A stretch of 64,000 nucleotides of DNA. Source: Spongospora subterranea f. sp. subterranea. Lineage: Eukaryota; Endomyxa: Phytomyxea; Phytomyxea; Plasmodiophorida. Made by a program: the position numbers and the translations under genes. The stretch is taken from the NCBI GenBank assembly GCA_049724395.1, contig JAUGWO010000200.1, positions 156,422-220,421 on the forward strand. Direction: 5' to 3'. Below, piece by piece: positions 1-11,073 of the stretch. Positions within the stretch are counted from its first letter, which is position 1. Each line of letters begins with the position of its first letter. Under the pieces are notes generated by a model. That model made no database searches. It was not told the DNA's origin and was given only the letters and a program-made list of their open reading frames with translations.

Positions 1-34
1 AATTTCGAAATCAACATTGCCAAACTTCTAAAAC

Positions 35-120
35 ATTACAAAACCCGAAATATTCAATATAGAATTACAAAACCCGAACTTTTCAATATAGAATTACAAA
101 ACTCGAATTTTCCAATATAG
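35..120. repeat. 29-bp tandem repeat, three copies
   Basis: Three direct copies of a 29-bp unit start at 35, 64 and 93. Each holds the core ATTACAAAAC followed by a CGAA block and ends CAATATAG. Copies differ by a few bases. No function is visible. Confidence 0.85.
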
Positions 121-1319
121 ATACTGACATTGCTCACATATAGCGCTCAGTATTCCATTTGGTGAAACTCATGAAGAACTGAAAAAACTAAAACAATTAG
201 AACATACTTCACGATTGGTTGAACTTCGAACTAGAAAACGAAAGTCACTGCCGCGTAGCAAACTTCAAAAGTCTGAGAACCAATTGTGAAAAATTCAGAC
301 CTGCTTATCTGAACCTCCCGTATATAAATATTTAGAATCCCAGGAGAACACGGCGGATTTGACAATATGACGATGAGCATATTCCCGAATCTCGCTTCCA
401 TTCACGGCGTTCCACAGTTTCACCTTTGACCAATATTAAATCTCGTTGCCATGCAGTAATTGAGAATAACGAACAGTGAAATCAGCTGAAGCTGTTGCCG
501 CTAGTCGATTGTCATGATTCAATCTGGACGACCATACAGCACCTTTATGTCCAGCAAATGTCCCAATCCAATCCCCAGTGCTTCCTTTTCGAAGCATCGG
601 GTTTTTATCTAACTCAAGTGATAAACGTGATACTATTTGTTATTGAATACAATAGGGACGAAGCATACCGAGAGCGGCACTGATAAGAAAATATTCATCG
701 TCGACGATTTGGGAATAGCAAACATCCGGTATTGGGCGAGAATGTCCTGTGCATATAATCGGGCCGAAATTGACAGAGTCCTGGGTCCTGGGTGGCTCCA
801 GCGTTGGCGCCTGCTGGACCGACGCCGCCATCCGGGGTGAAGAATCAGAGAAAAGTCAACACGTTAAAAGGAAATCATGAATGGCTGCGCCCAGTTAAAA
901 CATTGTTAGGTGTGTGTGACAAACCAATAACTGCGAGAGTCAGACGTTGTCATGAGTGTATATATATAGGACTCAGTAAACTGCGAGTGTGTACAGTACA
1001 CATTGTAAACTGCGAGACTTGATGAGGGGTGCAGTAATAGAGCAGCCCCGACCTGTGACAATGATAACGATGAACTGTCACAATGTTCGTTGCCTCGAAT
1101 CAATTCTCCAGGCCAAGCTTGGTGGAGTTCAAACTGTCGAGTCGTTCTGCCCGGACTGAAACAACGGTGTGTGCGTCTATTTTTTCATCGAACAATCTGA
1201 TAACGTGTTCTGCCAACTTGTCTGACGTACAATCACAGCGATGCTTACTTTACACGACGATGATACCGGTTACGCCCTACACCGATAGTTTCATGGCACT
1301 TCAAACACGGTGAGTTGGA
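121..1319. other. No gene recognised
   Basis: Several short open frames lie here, none above about 80 codons and none resembling a known family. I see no terminal repeats, RNA gene or clear promoter. It may be decayed transposon or intergenic DNA. Confidence 0.5.
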
Positions 1320-2470
1320 GAAATGCGCTTTGATGTTGACCGAGTCGAATTCTTGGGATACGTGATCAGCCCGAGGTAATTGAGATGGACCCGGCCAAGA
1401 CATCATATATTACTTCCTGGCAAGTGCCGACCTCCGTAAGGTGTTCAGTGTTTCCTCGGCTTCACCAATTTTTTATCGTGATTTCATCGAAAATTACCCA
1501 AGACTAGCCGCGCCACTCTACGAGCTGACTAAAAGGGATGTACCAAGCAGACATCACTTAGCATTTAACTCCTTAAAGAAAGCTTCTACTCAAGCCCCGG
1601 TCCTCGCCCATTTCATATCATCTCAGCCTTGCCTGGTGGAAACAGACGCGTCTGACTTCGCCATTGCCATGATTTTATCTCAGGTGTAACCCGACGAAAC
1701 GCTGCGGCCGATTGCTTTCTTCTCTCGTAAATTCACACCATCGGAGATCAAATACGAAACCCATGACAAGGAGCTACTGGCGATTGTTGTAGCCGTAACT
1801 CGCTGGCGGCAATTCTTGGATGGCAGCCCTCACAAGATAAAATTATTGTCCGATCATAACAATTTTCCGTTACTTTTCATCCTCGAAGATTTTCAATCGA
1901 CGACAAGCACGTTGGTCCATGATACTCTCTGAATATGATTACGTCATACATCACCGTGCCGGCTCTCTCTCTCTGGTCAGCCTGATGCGTTATCGCGAAG
2001 ACAGGAATACGAGATCCAACGACACGATCCAGTTCGGCGCAGCAGAAGATGTCGTACTCACAGAGGCGCAACTCGTAAAGACTTCGTTGCAATTATTTAC
2101 CAGTCAATTGTCGCGTCAATCCAATGTTGACCTGGTTGACCACATCCGGGAAGCTCAGCGGAGGACCTCTCGATACAAATACGCATGCAAGAATGCCCAC
2201 ACCCGTTTCGTAAGCATGAAGGGCTACTTTTTTATTGTCGTGAAGCGGTAGTTGTGCCGACAGTTTGCGTGCCAACTCGCAGTGTTGGAGCAGTTCCATG
2301 ACGCGCCACTAGGTGGCCACCTCGGAATACAGAAGATAGATCCAACAACTGTTCTGGTGGAAGGGCCTGCGAGGCTTCGTTATGTAAAGTCATGTGATCG
2401 TTGCCAGCGCACAAAACTTCCACGGAAGTCACCTGCAGGTTTGCTACGCCATCTACCATCGAACATGTTT
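1320..2470 (+). mobile_element. Ty3/gypsy pol fossil
   Basis: Remnant of a Ty3/gypsy pol gene. In order it shows the end of the reverse transcriptase (VEFLGYVIS-like at about 1345), the RT/RNase H connection with a YRDFI..Y..LA.PLY block, the RNase H start (ETDASDFAIA at about 1640), the RNase H end (EYDYVIHHRAG at about 1925) and the integrase zinc-binding region (CDRCQRTK at about 2395). No LTRs were found. It is strongly decayed, with several breaks, so an old copy. The family call rests on the order of these motifs. Confidence 0.8.
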
Positions 2471-2537
2471 AATAACATTTTTCATTCTGTTAATCTAATC
2501 TTGAATAATTCCCCTTTGCCAATCGCATTATTCATTC

Positions 2538-3871
2538 TTGTATATACCGAAACTTTCGATCATCTTCGTTGTTCAGTTCAAGGTTGATTTTTACAATTTG
2601 TGTTTTCGTCTTTTGTATCTCTCCATTGCAGTTCATTTATTGTTATTCTTTTTCAGTGGAGGTCCACCTGCGGCTCACCCTCAATTACATAAAGGACCAG
2701 ATACAACGCGCTCGACTTCGATCCTGTTTATCTGGTCTCTGTTGCTGTCTTTAACTACGCCTTTATTTGTTCGGCAAAGTTTTGTTGATGTTTCCTACTT
2801 GATGTTTCAACAAATTTTAAAGTCGTCCCTTCCAACGCGTTTTGCCCTATCAGGTAGTCCCGGATGGCAAATCGTGCTTCTTTTTTATTCCTGCTGTTTA
2901 CGATATCCCGCCATTCTGCGCGGAAGTGTCTTCAAGAAGAAAGAACTTCGCGGGTTCAACCTGTTGCAACTGTGGGAGCACCTTTTGAGTCAGTTCAACA
3001 GAATGGAGGCGAGTTCGTTAGATGTATTATGTGATCTTATCAGAAACTCAAGAAAGTGGAGTAAGTACGTTGAACACATGTGGCAAGACAGTTACCAAGA
3101 AGCTGCAAAGCTTCCATTTGTAAGTTTGATGCCCGACACAAATCATCTATGGTATGCGTCATCGTCACCTGATCAAAGTCTTTGTCACGTCATCGATCTG
3201 TCCTCGATGGGCCTGCACAGATTCCCACATGCTCGTGTCAAGATTTCTCGTCGAGTTTAATTCCCTGCGCTGGAATATGTGCTGCGCTTTGCCGTTTGCC
3301 AGGAAGGCAGCTCTTTCATGTGTCCAATTTGCATCCTCGCTGGAGAATTAGCTCTCACCCTCTGTTTGACAAAGCTCTGGCAAAATTAAATCTAAGATCG
3401 GTTGCCACTCTCGAATCCCCTGATCTCCATCAAACTGGTATTCCGTGTAGTGCACAGCATCACCTCAATATGACAGCATACCAGAGCATAATGGTACCAA
3501 CGAAGCGGGATCTTCGGTACACGAAGCTCAACAATCTCTTCAAAACCATCGAGCCAATCGCAATTAGCAATGATCACTACTACAAATTGTTGACGCTGAA
3601 TCTGCTGGCGTTCAAGCAAAGTCTTCATGGGGAAGGGAGCAGTGAATTTATCCTGCCAGAACCTGAAGCGGACAACACAGACAAGCCTTTGCAAGTCCCA
3701 GTTCTGCCACCAAGAAAAAGAGGGGGTGGCGACGATGTAAACAGGTCATTGTTGTCGTCTCGCAAGAGGTTGTGTTCAGCGTGCATCAAAGCCGGTTTGA
3801 TGCCGACCGATAATCACAGAGCTAGGAGTTCCAAGTGTCCGTCTTTGAACGCTCAGATACCGACGGTCTAA
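2538..3871 (+). pseudogene. MULE transposase C-terminal remnant with SWIM-like zinc motif
   Basis: Two overlapping frames (2538-3260 and 3182-3871) read like the C-terminal third of a Mutator-like transposase. The first holds a helical region with RKWSKYVEHMWQDSYQEA and an LWYASS block. The second carries a SWIM-type motif at about 3230-3310: CSCQDF, then IPCAGICAAL, then HPRW. The usual CxH of SWIM is C-A-G here, so the histidine is lost. A frameshift near 3200 separates the two frames. The tail ends with a CSACI..H..C zinc-like motif at about 3770-3840 and a stop at 3871. The catalytic DDE core is not recognisable. Family knowledge: SWIM domains follow the DDE core in MULE/FAR1-type transposases. 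This is a different MULE lineage from the USP-bearing ones at 7.6-15.5 kb. Confidence 0.55.
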
Positions 3872-3879
3872 TAAATTTT

Positions 3880-4430
3880 TTTATAATCCATCTGTTATCA
3901 ACGCACACTCTTATTGCTTCTGAAACCGCCAGTAGATTCAAAGTCAACAACCTATAAAATGGTCATTGCGATCAGTTCGATTGTTTTGAAAAGGTCATTG
4001 ATCTTCGTGTAGCTCTTTCGTTTGGTTGGTGCATTATGCTCTCGTATGAATTGTTTTTCAAAGCGACGAAAGTATGACGATGCAATTGACAAGTTCGATA
4101 CATTTAGTAAAACATTAACGCCATTGCCATCGTATTTTTGTAGCTGAGTGGGCCAGAATCTGATACAGTATTGACTTCGCTGAAGAACCTATTACCTTTG
4201 TTGGGTCTGTGTATATTACTAAGTTAGTCCACTAGGGCACTTATTTTTGGGTGGACTGTCCACGCGTGGACTATCCACGCGTGGACAAAAGACACTTCCG
4301 CATTCTGCGTTAGGCAAATTCAGAGTCCTGTATCAGTCCGCATATTAAATCTTTCGGCCCAGGCGAGCCTGTTATAAATGTTAAACCTGAAAACATCTCG
4401 AAGCTGATCCAACAAAGCATATCGTGTTCA
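3880..4430. other. Non-coding stretch with perfect palindromes
   Basis: No gene is seen. At 4251-4286 lie overlapping palindromes: GTCCACGCGTGGAC at 4258-4271 and TCCACGCGTGGA at 4274-4285, preceded by GGGCACTTATTTTTGGGTG. The style resembles MULE terminal hairpins elsewhere in this window, so this may be the right end of the element holding the SWIM-type remnant. I found no matching left end. Confidence 0.4.
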
Positions 4431-4439
4431 TTGTTGACG

Positions 4440-5383
4440 GGCTCGACCAGAATAGTCCGAGGGCACCAATCTGCGCGTAACGAGCATTATAATTCCTGGT
4501 GCAAACAGAGTCACCCGCGAAAATACATGTTCCCAGTATGGAGTCTATCGGAAGCTTGCATCTGCCGACGATTTTGTTATCCAGATTTCGATGTTGAAGT
4601 TGTCGAACAACGGTTCAGGCTGTTCGGCGGGAACGCCCGATATATTTTCGATAGCGACGTTAACCTTTCTGATTTGGAGGCCGCATTGGAAAGCGCGAAC
4701 CCAACTTTGGCGGTTTTTAGGGCAGATTCTTCGCGGACAGATTTTCCCCACACCGGCTCACAACAAAATGGTGCCATCTGCTCGCGAAGGACGATACACA
4801 TCAGAGCTTTCCCTGTCGCCTGTTGGTGTAAAACCATATCTACGGTCATCATCGTCGGAAGCATCCGAAATCGCCAACAATGGCATGATGTGTTTGCGAA
4901 CGAGTTGGTGGAAAGACATTTCATGGAGATTGTGCAAAACCTCCGGGTTTTGATTGGCGTTTGGTCCATCTGTCATTTCCAGGCATCTATTCAAATCTCT
5001 GGGCCATTTTTATTCAACTCATCTTACTCGGTTAGCTCATTTCGATGCCCGTCATCTAGAAAGCAATCAAACAGAATATGAAATTGTGTGTCCTGAGGTT
5101 TGTTGTGAGCCTCTGTGGGGGAAAATCTGTCCGCGTAGAATTTGCAGACCTTAACGCCAAAGTTAGGTTCGCGCTTTCCAATGCGGCATCCAAATCAGAA
5201 AGGTAAGCGTCGCTACCGAAAATATATCGGGCATTCCCGCCGAACAGCCTGAACCGTTGTTCGACAAGTTCAACATCCAGGTCGTCGGCAGATGCAAACA
5301 TCCGATAGACTCCATACTGGGAACATGTATTTTCGCGGGCGACTCTGTTTGCACCAGGAATTATAATTCTCGTCACGCGCAGA
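4440..5383. pseudogene. Crinkler/RHS-like effector fragments as an inverted pair (fossil)
   Basis: Two copies of the same fragment face each other: about 4478-4790 on plus and about 5100-5383 on minus, with roughly 310 bp between. The best-preserved reading (minus) contains IIIPGAN, then a helix-rich stretch ending VEQRFRLFGGNARYIFG. An RF..FGG..RY.F block followed by an acidic helix is typical of the region after the P-loop NTPase in Crinkler/RHS-type proteins, which oomycetes and other protists use as effectors. Both copies are fragments and clearly broken. No N-terminal signal or C-terminal effector domain is visible. The family call is by motif only. Confidence 0.45.
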
Positions 5384-5764
5384 GGAAAACAAAACTAAAA
5401 AGTGTCAACACGTTTTGTTTAGTCAGTAGGGTCATTTACATTGTCTACAAAGAGTTGCCAAACAAGCCGAATCCTCTGCTGGTGGAGAGTGGTTTGAAAT
5501 GACCATATTTTTCAATGAGATTCCGGTTGCCGTTCGCCATTTCAGCATCAAGGAATGACACTTCATGAAATACCGATAGGTCGTCAAGAAGGTGCTCTCT
5601 GGTACATTGTCTGCAACGGCAATGGCGGCAGGCGGCTCTGTTTGGTGATCTCGAGTCAAGTGTCTAGGACGACTGTTCGGAATGTGGATTTGGATCCAAA
5701 ATCCGGTTATTAATCGGTTGTGGAGAGAAACAGATCTTGTCCCATATTCACTCAAGTCTAATAT
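5384..5764. other. No gene recognised
   Basis: A minus-strand open frame of 120 codons (5432-5794) overlaps the mariner end that follows and matches nothing I know. It may be the continuation of the effector fossil or plain spacer. Confidence 0.4.
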
Positions 5765-5860
5765 ACTCCCTCTGTCCCATAATAATTGTCGCATACGCCA
5801 TTTTTTGCGGGATTAACGGCATTTTATTACAAAAATTGTTTATTTTCTGTACAAACGTAG
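5765..5860 (+). repeat. Stowaway/mariner-type terminal repeat
   Basis: The sequence starts TACTCCCTCTGTCCCATAAT after a TA. CTCCCTCYGTCCC next to TA is the signature of plant-type mariner and Stowaway termini. A homologous end lies at 50611 (same start, and both contain CGGGATTAA some 45 bases in). It is probably the left end of the mariner remnant at 6.13-6.7 kb. Confidence 0.7.
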
Positions 5861-6129
5861 CTTCACGCGTGCTTAATGTTGATGCAACTTGTTCGCCGAA
5901 AATGAAAAAGATGGTATCGCCAAGTACATAAATGCTGATATGGAGTTGACGCCGTCAATGATATGGGGGGATGATATTTTCACTAAAAAATAACGATAAA
6001 CTGACGGAATGATCATTTTCATCATGGAGTTCGAAGGTGAACCAGAAATAGCTGAAGCTGCTGATGCGCTGGTCAGCTTGGTGCAAAAAGCTCATCGAGA
6101 CCGGGCCCCTAAGCTCATCGAGACCAGGC

Positions 6130-6714
6130 GCCTAACTTGATAGACGGCGAACGTCGTTCAGTTTATGAGCGGATATTGGCAAACAAACAGAACGGAGTCC
6201 CAAAAAAAGATTACTTCGCAAGAATTGCATTGGAATCAACTGCCACTTTAGAACGGTTAGCCGCATCTGGCATCGAGGGGTCGAATCTTTGATGATGGGA
6301 AACGTCTGCGCCGAAATATCGGCAAGAAAAAAGGGTCCGTGCGGAAGAAAAAAATCGAAGTCGACATTTCGAAAAAGATTGAAGCCGTACCCTTCATCAA
6401 AAGGGCGACTCTGAGAAGTCTTTCAGGTGCGATAGACATTCCTAAATCAACGCTGATGCGAAAGTTAAAAAGGGAGATTTTAGGCGTCACTCAAATCCAA
6501 TCAAACCAACGCTTACCGAACCAAATATGGTTGAGCGACTGCGTTTCTGCATGTCCAACCATGCTTATACCCGAAACCGTTGATTTCGATTCTGCCATGT
6601 TTCAAGATTTGTTAGACGTTATCCACGTCGATGAGAAGTGGTTTTTTAATGACCAAAACTAAGCGGACAATCTATCAAGTTCCGCACATGTTGAAACAAA
6701 GGCTTGAGCGGGAA
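6130..6714 (+). pseudogene. Plant-type mariner transposase fragment
   Basis: N-terminal half of a Tc1/mariner transposase of the plant/Stowaway-partner type. At 6140-6300 the sequence reads like the helix-turn-helix (GERRSVYERILANKQNG). The open frame 6339-6662 continues through a second DNA-binding region (LRSLSGAIDIPKSTLMRKLK) to DVIHVDEKWFF, which holds the first catalytic aspartate. The usual family member continues for about 250 residues with two more acidic residues; here the gene is cut at 6714 by an LTR-element insertion. At least one frameshift lies before 6339 and a stop at 6660. Confidence 0.75.
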
Positions 6715-7573
6715 TGTTATGAACCGGTAGAAGGAGAGACAAAAGACGAGGGAGGGAGGCGAAGATGGGAGCTAGAGGAGTCGGGACGAAGACAGGAAAG
6801 GGGCCGGAGTGGGAGCTACAAGGAGAGAACTATGACGAGGGAGGGACGCGAAGATGGGAGCTAAGAGGAATTGGGACGAAGACGGGAAACAAATCAATTC
6901 AACAACGGCGTTAACCAAACTGAGGTTAGTGCTCAGTTTGGTTTCCACGGCACCGTGTGTATTAGATACAATAGAGAACGGGTGAGAAGGGGTGCCTCAT
7001 CGGGTTGCGCCTCCTGACATTACATCCCCTTCAGATATAGGTCCCGGTCTGGTAGGAGATTGCAAATGGTAATCTTGTACGGCTACCTGTAGGGCTGGGG
7101 TGGCAAAAGAGCTAGCAAGTCTTTCGCCGGCTCCCACGTTCGATCACATTCCTCATACCCTTTCCAATGGATCAGGTACTGAAATTGTCTTCTATAAATT
7201 CGTGAGTCCACGATGCGTTCGACCTCATACAGTGGCTGTTGATCGTCATCGATCATGATGGGCGGAAATGTCAGGAGGCGCAACCCGATGAGGCACCCCT
7301 TCTCACCCGTTCTCTATTGTATCTAATACACACGGTGCCGTGGAAACCAAACTGAGCACTAACCTCAGTTTGGTTAACGCCGTTGTTGAATTGATTTGTT
7401 TCCCGTCTTCGTCCCAATTCCTCTTAGCTCCCATCTTCGCGTCCCTCCCTCGTCATAGTTCTCTCCTTGTAGCTCCCACTCCGGCCCCTTTCCTGTCTTC
7501 GTCCCGACTCCTCTAGCTCCCATCTTCGCCTCCCTCCCTCGTCTTTTGTCTCTCCTTCTACCGGTTCATAACA
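6715..7573. mobile_element. Gypsy remnant with inverted LTRs
   Basis: Two LTRs of 305 bp lie in opposite orientation: 6715-7019 (minus) and 7269-7573 (plus). As far as I can compare by eye they are identical, so the insertion is young. Each runs TGTCAGGAGGCGC to CCGGTTCATAACA. Between them, 7020-7268 on minus, lie a purine-rich tract and a chromodomain remnant (QPLYEVERIVD..YLIHWKGYEECDRTWEP), as at the integrase end of chromoviruses. The whole is flanked by a 5-bp direct repeat, GGGAA (6710-6714 and 7574-7578). The rest of gag-pol is absent. Confidence 0.85.
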
Positions 7574-7655
7574 GGGAAGGCAGCCTTCCTATAAGTTTGA
7601 CCGTTGATCGAACCATAATCGATAAAGTTTCCCTTCTGTTGGATGAATAAAATAA

Positions 7656-9193
7656 GGGCGGCTATAATTCACTGGCCGCACTAACTGGCCGCAGTTTCTT
7701 GGCCAGTTAGTGTGGCCAGTGTTTTCTGTAGGCCGCTGGTAGGGTGTGAATTAACCGGCCGCATTCACTGGCCTGATTGATCAAAGTAGGCCAGCGATTG
7801 CGGCCAGTTAATTCACATTCTAACTAGGGTGTGACAGAATTCACTGGCCGCACTAGCTGGCCAAAACCTGCAAAATTGTTTAGAAACTGGCCCAAAATTT
7901 GAAATTTCAAAGTCATAGTGTGTCTTTCTACAGAGCTGATTCAGTTTCTCACATAATGCAGCGACGAACACCGTTAATTCACACAACAGGCCGGCCACAT
8001 CTCAATGCTGCTGCTATGTGGAAGGCAGCTTCGAAAGCTGTCGTCTTTCCCATTACGTTTTCTAATTACAAAGGGAAAACTATCACAACTTCTTCATTTT
8101 TTTCTTGAAATTGTTCAAGCGGGGCACATGCGATCAAGCGGCTGTCAGAAATGCATTCTTCTCATATTATTAAATCTTAACATAGAACACATAATAAGAG
8201 AGACCACGGCTTTCGAATTTGCCTTCCACATAACAGGCTCTGCCGTCGTTCTCCAGGTCGCTGTAATAATACCGACCAGGAATTTTGACGGTTTCTTGAC
8301 GCAAGATGTGTGCATAAAAATGTGAACATGTGTCCAATTTGGATGAGATGCGAGCAAAAAGACGCCAGTGGAACCCGTTGGCAGTAACTGGTTCATTACA
8401 CATCAAGCTGTCAGATGCACACTCTACTGGCAGCTCGATCAACATGATATTCTCTGGCATTGATACAATCGCGAACATCTTTCGTAAGAACCTGGGAACC
8501 AAATGAATACACAACAACGGAACATGCTTTCAGCCTCTACCATATCATAGGCCGGGTCTGAGCAAAGTCGGTTGGTCATTTCCAATCGCTGTTGGAACAG
8601 CGGATAAGGCCCGCACAAACTTTGTAATGCAGAGTTATGGCAACAGTGTTGGTTTTGGGATGAAGTAATTTCTTAGATTTTGTGCAGCGAAACTGCCAAT
8701 GGCATCGCTGCATCAAATTCGCTTTTTCCGACATCCGTTCGAACCTGTAACTGCATTCACCGCTGATAGCCAGTGGAACGCCATCTTTGTCCAGCTGGTG
8801 TTCACTACTGTTAACAGGTGAATATGCGAAGTCCTGTTCTTCGAAATCACACGCTTGCCAATCCATTCGCTTCACCATGACGAGAACTGAAATGGACATC
8901 ACGAGATATTCCCTTCGCCAGATTTTAGTTCGCGCAAAATGTGATATTCCACGTGACGCAGTTTCTAGCCAGTATGTGCGGCCAGCTTTTTGCAGGTTTT
9001 GGCCAGCTAGTGCGGCCAGTGAAATCTGTTACACCCTAGTTAGGGTGTGAATTAACTGGCCGCAATCGCTGGCCTACTTTGATCAATCAGGCCAGTGAAT
9101 GCGGCCGGTTAATTCACACCCTACCAGCGGCCTACAGAAAACACTGGCCACACTAACTGGCCAAGAAACTGCGGCCAGTTAGTGCGGCCGCCC
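7656..9193 (-). mobile_element. MULE with three-layer inverted repeats (USP type, copy 1)
   Basis: Long inverted repeats bound this element, 7656-7890 and 8978-9193. Each arm is built from three palindromic modules rich in GGCCAGT/ACTGGCC: an outer module of about 80 bp, a middle one that begins TAGGGTGTGAATTAA, and an inner one that begins TAGGGTGTGACAG. The interior holds minus-strand coding remnants homologous to the MULE at 9.2-11.5 kb. No clear target-site duplication is seen. The outer module recurs alone at 55332-55410. Confidence 0.7.
8170..8902 (-). pseudogene. MULE transposase/USP-like gene, internally deleted (copy 1)
   Basis: Read from right to left, 8902-8576 contains the N-terminal zinc region (DKDGVPLAISGECSYRFERMSEK.N), matching the VPLRPDGN start of the copies at 11.4 and 50.2 kb. 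8517-8170 contains the C-terminal USP-like end: DTCSHFYAHI (histidine box), then YYYSDLENDGRA and YYVFYVK. The DDE core and the cysteine box between them are missing, so this copy is internally deleted and non-autonomous. The two blocks lie in different frames, and stops separate them. Confidence 0.6.
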
Positions 9194-10053
9194 AGGGGGG
9201 CTAGAAAAGACTGGTCACATTAACTGGTCACTTCAAAAATTGCGTAGACGACCAGTCAATGTGACCAGTTAATTACTAGGGCGCGAGAAAAAGCTGGTGG
9301 GAGATTCAGCCGAAAATATATTGACTGGTCATCGAGTTTGTTGGAATAAAATATTGTTAATGTACACTCAAGTGTATCTCAATGGAGTTATCATTCGGAG
9401 TTCTTGTCGAAGATGATGTGTTTAGGAGTTCGAAAGTAATCTCGATAACAGGAGTTTTAAGAAAGGATGCCTGGATTCTATCACTCCGATGATCCGACAT
9501 GTCAGCACGAGCATTGGGGCGCCCATTCAAATCACTTCGATCATGGGACAGGTCAGCACGAACATTAGGCACGCATTTGATTAGCTTTTGTTGATTTATT
9601 TCTTGACATAGGCCAAATATATTGAATTAGGCTTTAAATTTACAGCAGCTGGATCGAAAACTGCTCTTCCATGATTTTGTAGATCATCGTAGTGGTAGAA
9701 TCCCGGCATCATGCCTTGAAACTCACGGCGAATGTGTGCATAAAAGTGTGATCCTGTCATAGTATCAAACGCCATTCTTCATTCAGAACATATAATGTAT
9801 CCGGACAAAAAATGGTCGTGCTATCAACCAGCGGCACATTATCATCTGGCACTCCGATAGGCAACGTGATAAACAATACTGAAGTTGGCATTGCCTCGAT
9901 CGTTACACGCCCCACAATGGCATGATTGTGGTCAATCCGCTGAGCTGAGCAAATAAAGTGCACTCTACAACCTTTCATTAGCGATTGTGCGTCGACCTTC
10001 AATTCGGAAACAATCGGAACAATGCCATGTGAGTTGAAGATTCTGTTCGTTAT

Positions 10054-10100
10054 CTGTAGACATGTAAGCAAAGTCATAACAATGAGTGTCAGCACTGTAC
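10054..10100 (-). other. Intron, 47 nt, phase 0
   Basis: On minus it reads GTACAGTGCTGACAC to CTACAG. It removes an in-frame stop and joins IDAYIS to ITNRIFNS. A CTGAC branch-site-like motif sits near its start, which is unusual for a branch point. Confidence 0.55.
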
Positions 10101-10440
10101 CGAAATATAAGCATCGATGAAGCCTAATGTTTGCGCATTGGAAAAATCCATGACTGCCCCACACAAACGTTTGAATCTTGTCACCTTGTCCTGTACAGAC
10201 AACGAGGCTTCAGCGGACTGAATGCTTGCTGAGGCGCAGCTGAAAATCGCTTCAAAATGTGCCCGATAATGCTCGCGAGTTAGTCCGTTCAACCAAGAAA
10301 AAGCCACCGGGACCCATCGCGCAAGCAAACCGCAATACACTGCGGTTGTCATAAGAAAGCCTCGATCAAAAAAACTGTACGTAACATCGGAAACAGCGCC
10401 TTGGCCATCACGACCTGTCAACGGATCTACATCGACGAAT

Positions 10441-10501
10441 CTAACCATTGTGTTGCAAGCTGAGAATCAGCAACAATCATGAAAGAAATATTCAACTGTA
10501 C
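10441..10501 (-). other. Intron, 61 nt
   Basis: On minus it reads GTACAGTTG to GGTTAG. Splicing joins SSFMLE to the block that starts RFVDVDPL in frame. A nearer CAG acceptor would give the wrong frame. Confidence 0.55.
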
Positions 10502-11008
10502 CTTTCCAACATAAAACTCGAAGCAACAGTTAATTGCATTCGATTGATGTTGAAATCACTTGAGATGACGGCAGTTTTGCCAAAAGTCAGTTGAAACTCC
10601 AGGATTTGATCGATGAATGAGTCTCCAGAACCTAGATTATTCAAATTTAGGCACATCTTCAGATAAATCAAGTAACCGAGACCTGGAAGTCTAACACCAA
10701 GGTCTCGCAACACCTGACGTCGGAAATACGCTACTCTTGAGAGGTTACCGTAAGATTCATGGATCTCACAGACCGAGCCAATGATTGGTGTGCCGGTGAC
10801 AAGCGTGACAGCTTTGGCCATGGGATTATTACAGATCCTGTCAGTGAGCATCTTTTTGCAGTAAAAGTCAGGCTTCAACACATGTGGCACGGCATGAGAA
10901 TGCCGGTCAGAATGGATAATAATGGCTCGATCAGAGAATTTTGCCTCCACCCACATGCATGTTGCAGGACAAACGAGTCGAACCATGTCGCTGCTGCAAA
11001 CGCGGCAC

Positions 11009-11073
11009 CTGCAACATTATCAAAGTAAACAACTGATCAAGGTTTTAGACTTGTGATTGAGTTGCGATATTAC
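11009..11073 (-). other. Intron, 65 nt, phase 2
   Basis: On minus the intron reads GTAATATC to GTTGCAG. Removing it joins NNPDNFER to CRVC in frame. The copy at 49.9 kb has a phase-2 intron at the same place (49851-49895). Confidence 0.75.
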
